A stretch of 64,000 nt of DNA from Aurantiochytrium sp. KH105. Lineage: Eukaryota > Sar > Bigyra > Thraustochytrida > Thraustochytriidae. The notes beneath the pieces are model-generated. The model had not been told where the DNA came from. It saw only the letters and a list, made by a program, of their open reading frames with translations, and did not search any database. A program made the position numbers and the translations under genes. The stretch lies in NCBI GenBank assembly GCA_003116975.1, contig BGKB01000008.1, positions 372,001 to 436,000 of the forward strand, read 5' to 3'. Positions 1 to 9,525 of this stretch are shown here, one piece after another. Numbering within the stretch: position 1 is the first letter of the stretch; each line of letters opens with the position of its first letter.

Positions 1-209
1 TCTGTGACATCAGGAGAAGTTTCTTGCGGAGCGGAAGACTGGTTGTTGGCGTCTTCATTTGCAACCTCGCCTTCATCCTGGAATTCGCTTGCTTTTAAAG
101 CAAGCGTGTCATCCACATCTCCTTGGCCGTCAACTGTCTCGAGGTCCTCCCCCTTCTCCATCGTGTCTTCCGCGGCGCCCGTCTCCGCGTTTTCGGCAAT
201 GTCAGCCAT
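1..209 (-). CDS. Unidentified acidic protein, N-terminal fragment (runs off left edge)
   Basis: An ATG at 209-207 on the minus strand opens a frame with no stop before base 1, so only about the first 69 residues are present. The visible part starts MADIAENAE and is rich in Glu, Asp, Ala and Gln, with no membrane segment, signal peptide or recognisable motif. It reads as a disordered acidic N-terminus. The longer plus-strand frame over the same bases starts with GTG and looks like an antisense shadow. It lies about 215 bp downstream of the GatB gene on the same strand. I do not recognise the protein and infer no function. Confidence 0.55.
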   Translation of the reverse strand, partial: MADIAENAETGAAEDTMEKGEDLETVDGQGDVDDTLALKASEFQDEGEVANEDANNQSSAPQETSPDVT

Positions 210-425
210 TATGATATGTGTAGCGTCGTTGCGGCGGTGCTGCACAGCACAAATATCAAGCACAAAGGATGCTGGGATGATGTCAAATTAATTTTAATGT
301 TAAAAGCCTTGGTCCCTTTCTTTCTTTTTTCTGTTGGGCGAAAGACTCGAAACGAAAGAAAAGAGGCAAGAAATTGTAAAAAATTCGAGCCACTGGTGGA
401 AAAAAAAAAAACGGATCTTTTGTCA

Positions 426-2192
426 TCATTGGAATCGACGTAATTCGTCGAGGACAATGGGCTCGAGGAGGCGTGGATTGGCGCGCTGACCACTCGCGCG
501 CATAACCTGGCCAATGAAGCTGCCTTTGAGCGCATCCTTGCCCCCATGGAAATCGCTAATGAGCTTGCGACCCTTGGGCGTAGCAGCAAGTTGCCCCAGG
601 ACCGACGCTGCAAGATCGCGAAGCACGGCGTCGTCATTGATCTGAAACCATGCATTGGCTTCGACGATGGGCCGTGGGTCAAGTGCCGCAAGATCGCCAA
701 CAGACTCGCTAAGGAGTTTTTTGGCCGTGAGTCGCGATATTTCCTCCTTGGCGACCATGTCCACAACGCCCGCGACAAAGGTAGGATGAAGCGTTTCACG
801 AAGAGACATTTCGCCAAGACCGAGCAAGACGCTGCAGATCCAATTGGCCGCCTGACTTGGCCCGTCTTTGGAGACCTCTGGAATTTTGTTCAGTTCCACG
901 CACACCTGGTCAAAGTATGCGACGCCACCGGGCTCGTGAAAGAGAACAAGGGCGTCATCTTGCGACAACGCCAACTCGGGGCCCTGCAAACGGGCGAGGA
1001 TCTCTTCAGGGAGGGGGGGCATCGTCAAGGCAAGGTTTGAGATGCGTTCCTCCGCAATAACGAGTGGCGGGAGGTCTGGATCTGGGAAGAATCTGTAGTC
1101 CGCGGCGCCCTCTTTGGACCGCAGGACGCGAGAGACGCCTTCCAAGGCGTCGAAAGCCCGTGTTTCCGCAGGTCGCGCCATGGTCGGAAGATCATCAGGT
1201 TCGACGTCTCGATACTCTGCCACGAGACGAAGAGCCTCCACTTCGACAGCACGGGACACAGCGCGGATCGAGTTCAGGTTCTTCACCTCGACGCGATGCG
1301 AATTGATGCCAGGAGCGTGCACCGAGACATTGACATCGGCACGAAGTGAGCCGTCTTCCATGTTCCCGTCGCACGTTCCTACCGTGCGCAAAAGCGTCTG
1401 CATGGTTTGCACGAACTCTGCGGCCTCCTGGGGCGACTCCATGTCCGGTTCGGTGACGATTTCCATGACGCCAGTTCCCGCGCGATTGAGATCCAAAAGC
1501 TGCTTTTGGCCGTCCAACGTAGGTAGCATTCGACCTGTGTCCTGTTCAAGCTGAATACGGGTGATTCGAACTGTACACTGAGGAAGAGACCTGTATTCAA
1601 TGTTCGCAGAGGTGTTGTCGACCGCATTGCCATCGTCGGCATCGACCGAAGCCTGCGTGGCTGCGACGTCCTCCTTCTCCGCTTGCTGCGCGGCCTTGGC
1701 ATTCTTTTTCTTCTTCGCCTTCTTTTCATTCTTTTTTCGTTGTTTCTCTTCCATCTTGCGCTTGTTCGCACGCGCAGCCTCCTCCTCTTTGGAGTTGTCC
1801 TTGAGAACGACGTGCAGGGCGCCACCCGAGACGATGGGATGTCTTTGTTGCGTGATCTGAAAGCCGAGGGGGGAGTCTCCATAAAAGTAGTGCTTGCGCT
1901 CGAAGATCGAGGTCGGGTGAATTGTGCCCTTGAGCGCGATACCGGTGCGGATGGCCTGGTCCACGCACGCTGCATTGACGCGTGGGAGCGTCCCGGGAAG
2001 CCCAGCGTCGAAGAGCGCGACCTGTTCATTTGGATTGACCAGATCGTGCGCAAAGCTGGTGGAGGCGCCAGAGAACAGCTTGCTGCGCGCCAACACGCGT
2101 GCGTGGATCTCAATTCCTACCTTGACGCGCCAGCTAGTCGTCGCTGTCGCTTGGGCGGTCCGTGCGGCCTTGGCCACAGCGGCTGACGCCAT
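426..2192 (-). CDS. GATB: Aspartyl/glutamyl-tRNA amidotransferase subunit B (GatB/PET112), probably mitochondrial
   Basis: GatB is the subunit of the GatCAB complex that activates misacylated Glu-tRNA(Gln), or Asp-tRNA(Asn), and amidates it with ammonia supplied by GatA. Eukaryotic versions normally act in mitochondria. The 588-residue product begins with a short Ala/Thr/Arg-rich leader suitable for an organelle presequence. The conserved GatB core follows, with VGIEIHARV, NEQVALFDAGLPGTLP and the region around HYFYGDSPLGFQIT. The C-terminal part, ending near residue 588, matches the helical and YqeY-like tRNA-binding tail. Residues about 131-203 are a Lys/Glu-rich and acidic insertion that interrupts the catalytic cradle just before the VRITRIQLEQDTG block; ordinary GatB proteins lack it. 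The start is a true ATG at 2192. GatA and GatC are not in the window. Confidence 0.93.
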   Translation of the reverse strand: MASAAVAKAARTAQATATTSWRVKVGIEIHARVLARSKLFSGASTSFAHDLVNPNEQVALFDAGLPGTLPRVNAACVDQAIRTGIALKGTIHPTSIFERKHYFYGDSPLGFQITQQRHPIVSGGALHVVLKDNSKEEEAARANKRKMEEKQRKKNEKKAKKKKNAKAAQQAEKEDVAATQASVDADDGNAVDNTSANIEYRSLPQCTVRITRIQLEQDTGRMLPTLDGQKQLLDLNRAGTGVMEIVTEPDMESPQEAAEFVQTMQTLLRTVGTCDGNMEDGSLRADVNVSVHAPGINSHRVEVKNLNSIRAVSRAVEVEALRLVAEYRDVEPDDLPTMARPAETRAFDALEGVSRVLRSKEGAADYRFFPDPDLPPLVIAEERISNLALTMPPLPEEILARLQGPELALSQDDALVLFHEPGGVAYFDQVCVELNKIPEVSKDGPSQAANWICSVLLGLGEMSLRETLHPTFVAGVVDMVAKEEISRLTAKKLLSESVGDLAALDPRPIVEANAWFQINDDAVLRDLAASVLGQLAATPKGRKLISDFHGGKDALKGSFIGQVMRASGQRANPRLLEPIVLDELRRFQ

Positions 2193-2238
2193 CTTTCGCT
2201 TTGATGTCCGGCTAGCTTTCGCACTTGCTCCGCTCTAG

Positions 2239-2538
2239 CTAGTTCAGGAGAGGCTGCTCCTCGTACAGCCACTGGTCCGCGTCGATCTCGTGCTCCAAAT
2301 GCCGCAGGCTATCGAGCATGTCCGAGAGGAGCACCCTGCGCGCGCCGAGACCGAGCTCCTTGGACCGCGCCTGGTCGTTGATTTTGACCAGCAGCGCCTC
2401 GATGGCCACCTCCTGCTCCGCGTTCTGCTGGTGCTGCTGGTGCTGCTGGTGCTGCTGGCGTCTCTCGCCGGCCGGCCTGTGCGGGCGCGCGGAGAGCACG
2501 CCGCCGCCTCGCGCGCTGGCGGGCGTCGCCGCCGCCGC
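2239..2538 (-). CDS. Unidentified protein, C-terminal part (5' end lost in assembly gap)
   Basis: A minus-strand frame enters from the N run and ends at 2239, only 46 bp upstream of the GatB start. The last 86 or so residues include a Gln/His tract from a CAGCAGCAC-type repeat and then a helical tail that ends near EIDADQWLYEEQPLLN. The apparent start at 2499 is GTG and the frame stays open into the gap, so the true start is missing. The helical tail has the residue mix of a real protein and ends with a stop, which supports a genuine C-terminus. I do not recognise the family. Confidence 0.5.
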   Translation of the reverse strand, partial: AAAATPASARGGGVLSARPHRPAGERRQQHQQHQQHQQNAEQEVAIEALLVKINDQARSKELGLGARRVLLSDMLDSLRHLEHEIDADQWLYEEQPLLN

Positions 2539-2765
2539 NNNNNNNNNNNNNNNNNNNNNNNNNNNNNNNNNNNNNNNNNNNNNNNNNNNNNNNNNNNNNN
2601 NNNNNNNNNNNNNNNNNNNNNNNNNNNNNNNNNNNNNNNNNNNNNNNNNNNNNNNNNNNNNNNNNNNNNNNNNNNNNNNNNNNNNNNNNNNNNNNNNNNN
2701 NNNNNNNNNNNNNNNNNNNNNNNNNNNNNNNNNNNNNNNNNNNNNNNNNNNNNNNNNNNNNNNNN
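2539..2765. other. Assembly gap (run of N)
   Basis: About 227 undetermined bases. The flanks are extremely GC-rich with simple repeats, which probably explains the gap. It truncates the gene that ends at 2239. Frame continuity across it cannot be judged because the true gap length is unknown. Confidence 0.99.
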
Positions 2766-3372
2766 TACACGCGCTCGAGAGGGATGCTCGACCTCGACCC
2801 GCTCGACCTCGCCAACCGCGACTCCGACGGCGACGGCGGCGGCGACGCCGACGACGACGACGGCGACGGCGGAGAAGAAGAGCGCGCGCAGGCTCGCGGG
2901 GCGCGGAGAGGGTCTGGCCGGGTCGGCGGGCCTCTGGACAGGGCGAGGGACGGGCTGGGACGACGGTTTGCGGGTCTGCGGGCTGCTCTCAAGCAGGAGA
3001 AGAGGCGGGAAGGGAAGACGACGGGGGCGAGGAGGACGAGGACGAGAGCGGCGGCGGAGATGGGAGAGGGAAGATAAGCTGGAGGTGGAGGCGGGGATGG
3101 AGGCGGAGATTGACGATGGAGAAGGAGGTAGAGATGGAGCGAACGGCGCAGGTGGAATGGGGGGAAATTACATCGTGGGGAGCTCGTCTGGACGTGATCA
3201 GGCAGGTTGTAGCCTCCGATTTTTGGATGTTTTTTCAGCATGCGGCCAGAAGAGATAGACACATGTGGAGTATTGGCATGAGACGAATCGTCAACAAATG
3301 ATGCATAAAAAAGAGGAAGTAGAAGAAGGAGAAGAAGGAGACATGGTCCAAGTTTAAGATGTGATTATTTGG
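2766..3372. other. GC-rich stretch with no secure gene
   Basis: Both strands are open over most of this stretch because of GC-rich GAC/GGC repeats. On the plus strand an ATG at 2784 gives a 97-residue acidic then basic frame that begins MLDLDPLDLANRDSD and has strong G/C third positions. The minus strand is also open. It could be the 5' part of the gene truncated by the gap or a short plus-strand gene. From about 3080 on, the sequence is purine-rich and looks like the 3' flank of the sirtuin gene. Confidence 0.4.
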
Positions 3373-4317
3373 TCAAGCTGTCTCGAGCAAAGCTGCAGAT
3401 GCCGCAGGCATCTGGTCGCGGAACTTAGAAGCAAACGTCGAGGTCCAACCAAGCTCGCGCAAAAGATTTGCAAAGGAGTCATCGCAGGCTCCTCCTAAGA
3501 AAATGTCTCGTTTCGATGCAAAGTCCAGTCCAAGGTCTTCGCCCACTGGTTCCATATTGACGACAATGCGCGGAGTGTCCCGTGCGGCAAGACACGGGAT
3601 TTGGTTTGCCGGGGAAACGGTGAGGCTCGTTCCTACAACGATGACGAGGTCAATCGTGCTTGGAAAGTCTGCCTCCATGGCCTCGAAAAAGTCACCTGGA
3701 AGAGACCGCCCATAAAGCACCGTGGATGGCTTGAGTCCCGGGCGACCGCATGCAGGACACGAAACCGGCGTTGACGTCTTGGGGGCTGACTCATCTGTGC
3801 CGTAAATATCGCGGATGGAGGAGCGCAGCGCCGAGGTGAACCAGTCTCGATCGGCCGGCTTGCCGCAGAACTCGCACGAGATCGCCCCAAGACTGCCGTG
3901 GCAAGTGACGACGCGAGATCTATCAAGGCCAGTCATGAGTTCGAGACCATCAATATTCTGCGAATAGCATCGATGCAGCTTGCCGCGGTCCTGCAATTCT
4001 TGCAAAAAGTAGTGCGCAAGCGAGGGCTTCCAGCGTCCTTCATTGATGCCGAGAATGAACGGCCGCCGAAGTTCCAGGTAAGGGAGCTGATTCTCGCGGA
4101 AAATAGTCCAGCTCACAACAGCCGTCGGGTCTCTTGCCATGAGCGCGCGTTGCGCCGGAGTGGCTGTGAGAAGGTCCGGTCGCAGGGTGTCGTACATGCC
4201 CCCGGGCGACCGAAAGTCCGGGATGCCACTGCCGACCGAGATCCCGGCGCCTAGCAGCACCGCCACGCGCTGGCTGCTCTGCAGCGCCGCCGCCGCGCGC
4301 TCCGTGGCTGCCGCCAT
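3373..4317 (-). CDS. Sirtuin, NAD-dependent protein deacylase (SIR2 family, class I-like)
   Basis: Sirtuins remove acyl groups from lysines using NAD, giving nicotinamide and O-acyl-ADP-ribose. The 314-residue product has the family signatures in order: GAGISVGSGIPDFRSPGGMY (NAD binding), SQNIDGLE, the catalytic His in TCHGSLG (about residue 140), two zinc Cys pairs (CEFC and CPAC), and VVGTSLTVSP for the ribose site. The QNID and GIPDFRSP forms fit class I (SIRT1-3 group). The longest open frame starts at 4458, but that codon is TTG. I use the ATG at 4317 just ahead of the domain. An upstream ATG at 4416 would add 33 residues that could serve as an organelle leader. It is divergent from the CSA gene with about 260 bp between starts. 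Confidence 0.9.
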   Translation of the reverse strand: MAAATERAAAALQSSQRVAVLLGAGISVGSGIPDFRSPGGMYDTLRPDLLTATPAQRALMARDPTAVVSWTIFRENQLPYLELRRPFILGINEGRWKPSLAHYFLQELQDRGKLHRCYSQNIDGLELMTGLDRSRVVTCHGSLGAISCEFCGKPADRDWFTSALRSSIRDIYGTDESAPKTSTPVSCPACGRPGLKPSTVLYGRSLPGDFFEAMEADFPSTIDLVIVVGTSLTVSPANQIPCLAARDTPRIVVNMEPVGEDLGLDFASKRDIFLGGACDDSFANLLRELGWTSTFASKFRDQMPAASAALLETA

Positions 4318-4577
4318 CGCCGTGGTCGATGGACCGGGTCTGAGAGCGCAGCAGCCGCAGCCGGCGTCAAAGATTGAGGTTTGTCCTTTCCTGGAAAAGG
4401 CAAGGCAAGGTGACATAGATCTTCTTCGGTATCGTATTGGGTGGTCTACTACGACCAATGACTACGACTGAGCTTTGTTTGACCTAGCAACTCTCTCGAC
4501 CAAACCAGGATGCAAAGCAAAGCTCGCGCCGGGACGCCGGGACAGGCAGGCAACGAGGCCGCGGCGCAGACGGCCCC

Positions 4578-6029
4578 ATGTGGGCCGCGGCAGTGCTCGG
4601 CCGCGAGCTGGAGCCCCGCACGGCGGCGCGAAGACGCATGGAGCACGAGATCGCAACCTCGAGGCTCCGCGCGCTTGAAGTCGACCTCGAAGACCCAGTC
4701 CCTCCGCAGTGCAGCGGCGGCGGCCTGGCGGCGGCCGCGCTTGAGAGCCGCAGCGAGCGATTCCTTTTGGTCGGTAGAGGTACCGGCCAAATCCTGCTCC
4801 GAGACGTGGATCGACCTTCACAGAGCGGGCTCGTGAGCTCCACAGCGGGGCGCCATACGGGCCGGGGCGACGCAGTCGAGGCCGGGGCGGCCTCCACGCC
4901 ATCCGCTAGAGCAGCCGCCGGGCACACAAAGGCAGTAAGCTCATTGTCATGGTTCGCAGCGGACTTGGGTCTCTTTGTGTCAGGGGGACGAGACGCCCGT
5001 GTCATTGTTTGGGATACGAATGCCTTTGTGCCAGTTTCTGAGTTTCCCCTGCGGCAGGTCATACATGCTGCGGCCCTCACGCCAATCCCGGGCGCGGTCA
5101 CGTCCAAGCTTGTCGCTTGTGCGTCAGGTGCGCCGTTGGTTCGACTCTGCGACATGTCATCCGGGGCACACACGCAAATGCTCAAGGGTCATCGCGCTGC
5201 CGTCTCTAGTGCCGCATGGTCGCCAGCATCGGAATACGTTCTCGCCACGGGGAGCTTTGACCGTAGCGTACGTCTATGGGACCTACGTCGCTCGGGAGAC
5301 AAGGCCTGTTTTGCTACACTCGATCAGCACAGGACGCCACTCGAACAGCGTCGTGCCCTTATTGATCCACAGCACACTGCTCACGATGGTGCCGTCACGG
5401 GCCTTCAGTTTGCTGCAAGTGGGTCCTTGCTCCTATCTTCTGGGGTTGACTGCAAAATGAGGCTTTGGACCACAAAGGCGATCCCGCGCGCCCTGGATCA
5501 CAACGATCTGCACATGCATGAACATATTTATGAGAATACCTTTGTCAATTATTCCTCGTCGCTCGGGGAACCACTCGCCAATTCAGGTGTCTTTGTCGCG
5601 TCGCGCAACGTCAGTACAGTCGAGGGATTCACAGTGTACCACGCGGTTGGCGCGCGCGGTCAGTCCATTGGCTGTTTTGACGTGCACACGGGTCACCCGG
5701 CTAATTTTGCTCCTCGATGGAGTGGTCACTTTATGCGCATTACCGGTCTCGCGTTGCGTGAATCAACACAAGAGCTCTTTTCTGTGGGCATTGATGGCCT
5801 GCTCTTACGATGGGTACCGCAACGCCGCGCTCGGAAAAGTGCGCGTCCAGAGCATGGTCATTCTTTTACGAATCTCATGAGTGCAAGCGTTCCAGGCAAC
5901 CACTCATCTGCCGCCGTCGCACCCACCGTGCATGCTCCAGTTCCCTTTGGCGCCGATGCCGAGCTCGATGACGAGGATGAGTGGACGTCCGATATTGAAG
6001 AGTTGCGAAATGGAGTTGGCGAGTTCTAG
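4578..6029 (+). CDS. ERCC8: CSA/ERCC8-like WD40 protein (transcription-coupled repair, CUL4-DDB1 adaptor)
   Basis: CSA is the WD40 substrate receptor of a CUL4-DDB1 ubiquitin ligase that acts at RNA polymerase II stalled on damaged DNA. The 483-residue product lines up with CSA along its length. It has an N-terminal helical leader ending in SRLRALEVDLE. A repeat follows with VIVWDTNAF, then KLVACASGAPLVRLCDMSSG, then VRLWDLRRSGDKACFATLDQ. Next come HTAHDGAVTGLQF, MRLWT, and a last blade with ELFSVGIDGLLLRWVPQ. The tail is short and acidic (DDEDEWTSDIEE), as in animal CSA. These add up to the expected seven-bladed propeller. The ATG at 4578 is the first in frame and fits the family N-terminus. 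Low-complexity Ala/Gly residues separate the leader from blade one. Confidence 0.87.
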   Translation: MWAAAVLGRELEPRTAARRRMEHEIATSRLRALEVDLEDPVPPQCSGGGLAAAALESRSERFLLVGRGTGQILLRDVDRPSQSGLVSSTAGRHTGRGDAVEAGAASTPSARAAAGHTKAVSSLSWFAADLGLFVSGGRDARVIVWDTNAFVPVSEFPLRQVIHAAALTPIPGAVTSKLVACASGAPLVRLCDMSSGAHTQMLKGHRAAVSSAAWSPASEYVLATGSFDRSVRLWDLRRSGDKACFATLDQHRTPLEQRRALIDPQHTAHDGAVTGLQFAASGSLLLSSGVDCKMRLWTTKAIPRALDHNDLHMHEHIYENTFVNYSSSLGEPLANSGVFVASRNVSTVEGFTVYHAVGARGQSIGCFDVHTGHPANFAPRWSGHFMRITGLALRESTQELFSVGIDGLLLRWVPQRRARKSARPEHGHSFTNLMSASVPGNHSSAAVAPTVHAPVPFGADAELDDEDEWTSDIEELRNGVGEF

Positions 6030-6545
6030 ACAAGTAGAGTGTATAGGTCTCGACTGGATGCCAGACCCTTTCTCGGCCCTTTGCAAACAAATTGATTCAG
6101 GGCAGCGTCAATTGTGCGTGCCCGGTGTTTCTATTTTCCTCAAGAAGTCTCATTTCGGCGAATGCTCTGATGTCGGTGAAAGCTCTCTTGTCGGTGAATC
6201 AAGGAGGGCTTCTTTATGTGCTTTTTGCGAATCCCTGATTCGCTTCTTAGTTTGTAGTATAGAGAGCTTCCTCATAGCTTCATTTTTGCTGGTCGATGTA
6301 ACCAGAAAAGAATCAATCATTTCTTCGCAACGTCCCAGCTCATTGCAACGTGATGTTAATGCCATCATCACACATTTGTTCAAAACAAGAGAGAGAGAGG
6401 AGCGCCCCAAGTATACTTTACATTGGATTAGATAAGAAAAAGAAGGGTGTGGAAAGGAAGGGAGCATTAAAAGTAACCTCCATGTCATCTGATCATGAAC
6501 CGGGCGGTGGGAACAAGGTAGAAGCAGCGGATGCTTTGAGAACCG
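6030..6545. other. Convergent intergenic region, CSA and kinase 3' flanks
   Basis: About 0.5 kb between two convergent stop codons, more AT-rich than the flanking coding sequence. Short frames on both strands lack coding character. I see no RNA gene or repeat. Confidence 0.6.
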
Positions 6546-8866
6546 CTACGAAGAAGAGGAAGACGGCTTGGGCGCCCGAACTAGTGACCTTTGCGTATCA
6601 CTAGAATCTGTAACCTGTCGTCGCAAGCGTCGGCGATACATTCCCTGAATAGACCGCGCGGCGGAGTGAAGTTCAGAATTGATGTTGCTTGCCATGCTCG
6701 CAGCTTGCGCTTTCGACTTGCGCATAGCCTCTGCCTGCTGACGCGCTTGGCGCGAGCGAAAGACGGTCTGGATTTTGGTTGCAGCAAAGTTGAGACTTTC
6801 CTGCAGCCGAAGACGACGCGCGAGACAGCGAGCAGCGTGCATTCTGAACGCGGTTTGAATCCGTATCGCCGCGCGCTCAAGCTTTGCCTGGACTCTTTTC
6901 ACCTGTTGACAACCTTCGTCGTGCAAGTCAGACAAACGTGATTCTCGTGCAAGGTTCTCGCCGAGGTCTGAGAGTCGCGCAATGGCCGAGCACGTAAATG
7001 TCTTGAAACTCGATTCAATCTGCACGAACCGCCGCTTAAACGAGGTCCAGCCCGTGACCTCTGTGACTGGTGCGCCGACCGAGTCAAGATCGTCATCCGA
7101 AAGCTGTGTGCCGAGCGGCGAATTCGCACGGAGAGCGCCATTGGATGCGCGAAAGGTCTCTTGCGCGGGACGCATCCATGGGTGCTGCATAATTTTGGAG
7201 ATTTGCTTCACTCTTGCGTAGCGGTCGATACGAAGGCATTCATGACAAACAGCCGCGCCTCCTCGTGACGTGGTTGTTGAGACAATGCCAAGCATCTCAG
7301 GCTCCCACAACGGAAGTGCTTTTGCCGTTTGCATAAGATGCATCAAGTCGCCACGCTCTGTGATGCCACGTAAGGGGAGGTGGCCGAAGAGAAGTACATA
7401 GAGCGTCATGCTTGCGGCCCACACATCCGCATCAGCTGCATCGAAGGTGGCCCCTGGTGCAAGGTTAAATGCCTCAGGGCTAAAAAACTGTGCGATTGCA
7501 AACAGCGAACAGTGTCAGTGACGTTCTCTACCAAAAGAGAAAGAAATGAAGAAAAAAGAAAGGAATGAAGTGCAAGCGCAGTCAAGAAGAAACGTACCAT
7601 AAGCGTGCCTCTGCCAAAGCCGCCATGACTTCGAAAGATGGTGGGTCCGAGATCAATTGCGGTTTGCTCAAAGGTAGCAGCGCGGCTCACGCCGAAATCG
7701 ACAAGCTTGACGTGGCCGATCGTCTCATTGTAAATTACATTGGATGGCTTCACGTCTCCGTGGAAAATGCCATGATAGTGCATGTATTCCAGACCAGCGA
7801 GGATTTGCGAAAACACCCGACAACATTCTCTTTCTGAAAAGAGCGGCTGCGCAGACGCGGTTGTGTGCATGTCCCAAAAGTCAGCGTCCAAGGCTTCAAG
7901 CTTCTCGTCAGACACGAGTTCGCGTCCGCTTGCAAGTTCCATGGCGATCGCAACGCCCCGAACAGTGTCATCAAAGGTTTCCAAATCGAGCACTTCGATG
8001 AAGCTGACGAGGTTGGGATGCTCAATCCTTTGCAGAATAGCAAGCTCAGTTTTGATGGCCTTGGTCATCGTCGCCACACTTCCATTCATGCGCAAACCGC
8101 GGGCAAGTTCTTCGGATTCCGGTTGAACAACATCGCGCAGTCGTACACCTTGCACAATTCGAAGGGCAACCTCTTGATTTGTATGACGGTCCTTGGCCCG
8201 GTACACAATGGCCTGCGACCCACGCCCCAGTTCTTGCTGAAAGATGTACTGATTGAGGCTGATGAGTGTCAAGTCGGTGCCCCGAGGGACGCCCAAAGTG
8301 CCGGCCATAATGGTCTCTTGGAGCGCGCTCCGTCTTCCCTCGAAAGGGCGAAGGTCGCCGAGCTTACTTTCCTCTTCTTCCCCGTCCTCTTCGTCCTCGT
8401 TCGCCTCCTCGCCGCTCAGGCCCAGACCATAAGCTTGCACTCTTTGCTCTGCGTGTTCGGTGTTTTCGTCGGCCTCGTCTCCATCTTCTTCGCCTTCTTC
8501 GGAGATGCGTCCATTTTTTCCGGTCGAGTACACCGAGAAAGATTTGCCGGCATTGATGGACGCGCCCGTCCCTAAGCTAAGCTTGCTTGCTTGCAGACTC
8601 AGAACCGCTTCCAGGCCGTCGCCTTTGTAAGTTGAAGAGGGACGATTTGCGAGGCCTCGAGCGTCATTGTATTTTCGTCCAAGGTCTTCATCATTCTCGC
8701 CAAGACCTTTGAGATTGCTTCCTTCGCCTTCGTCCGCGCCGTCATCCTCCGTTTCCGCGTCAACCTCTTCGTCCTCGCTCTCCTCGACCTGGTCGAGGCC
8801 GCCGGCCCGGTCAAAGGACGAGGACCGCCGCCTCTGGCCTAGCGCCGGGAACTCCTCCGTTTGCAT
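6546..8866 (-). CDS. CaMKK/GRIK-like protein kinase with three C-terminal IQ motifs, two exons
   Basis: Exon 1 is 8866-7598 and exon 2 is 7487-6546. The 110 bp intron has a GTACGT donor at 7597 and a CACAG acceptor ending at 7488, and it is phase 0. Together they encode 736 residues. Residues 1-200 are acidic and disordered. The kinase domain spans about 207-528. It has a Gly loop GRGSQAIVY, a catalytic-loop HGDVKPSN (369-376), DFG (390-392), SPEAFN after the intron, and ADVWAASMTLYVLLFG. HGD and EYMHYHGIFHGD resemble AMPK/SnRK1-activating kinases (CaMKK, GRIK). The usual ATP-anchoring Lys of the VAIK motif is Arg236 (VALRIV), so activity is uncertain. IQ-type calmodulin-binding motifs lie near 630, 659 and 699. 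The intron splits the activation segment. Confidence 0.87.
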
Positions 8867-9525
8867 CGGTGTCGAACAGCCAGGCTACAAAGCCCAAGCC
8901 CAAGCCCGCGCGTGGCCAGACGATGTGCGCGTCGCTTTGCTCCTCGAGCGCGCGCGAGCGGAAGGGCTTTGCACGAGCGTGTCCTGGCAGCCAAGGAAAG
9001 GTCTGGCTGGGCCCAGGGTCCAGGCCTAGCTAAGCCTTGGACTTTTTTTACGTATGCGTGGCCTAGGTATATATAGTAGTAGGGGCTCAACGCAGTGGAA
9101 CTGAAGTGGATTTGTCCGTTACGTGGATGTGCCGCCGGTCGTGACCTGAGATGCACCCACTGTCAAGCCGACCTAGCTCAGCTCAGCTAAAACTACTAGC
9201 GCGGCCGTGTGGCGACGCGTACGACTTCGTTATTGCGCACTGCTGCGGCGGCGAGTCCCAGGACAAGTGCTAGCAAGATTATACGCTCGGGCCGTGCGCA
9301 GTCCATGCCGAGGGGGCTTGGCTGACGCGCAGAACGTGCGGGGAAGATGGACTCGCTGGTCGGCCAAAGGTTGGACAGAAATCTACAGTCCATTGTACTG
9401 CACAGTGACCCATTCCCGCGCAGGTGAGGCATACTGTACGTACGTAAGAAGACGGAAAGGCGCGAGGCGGAGAGAAATGGAACTTGGATCTGTGTAGTGG
9501 ACAAAGAAACATTCGCATTGACAAC
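8867..9525. other. Intergenic region upstream of the kinase
   Basis: About 660 bp between the kinase start and the next minus-strand stop. It contains short CTAGCT/AGCTCAGC palindromic words and several GTG-started frames on both strands with poor composition. I see no gene or RNA here. Confidence 0.5.
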
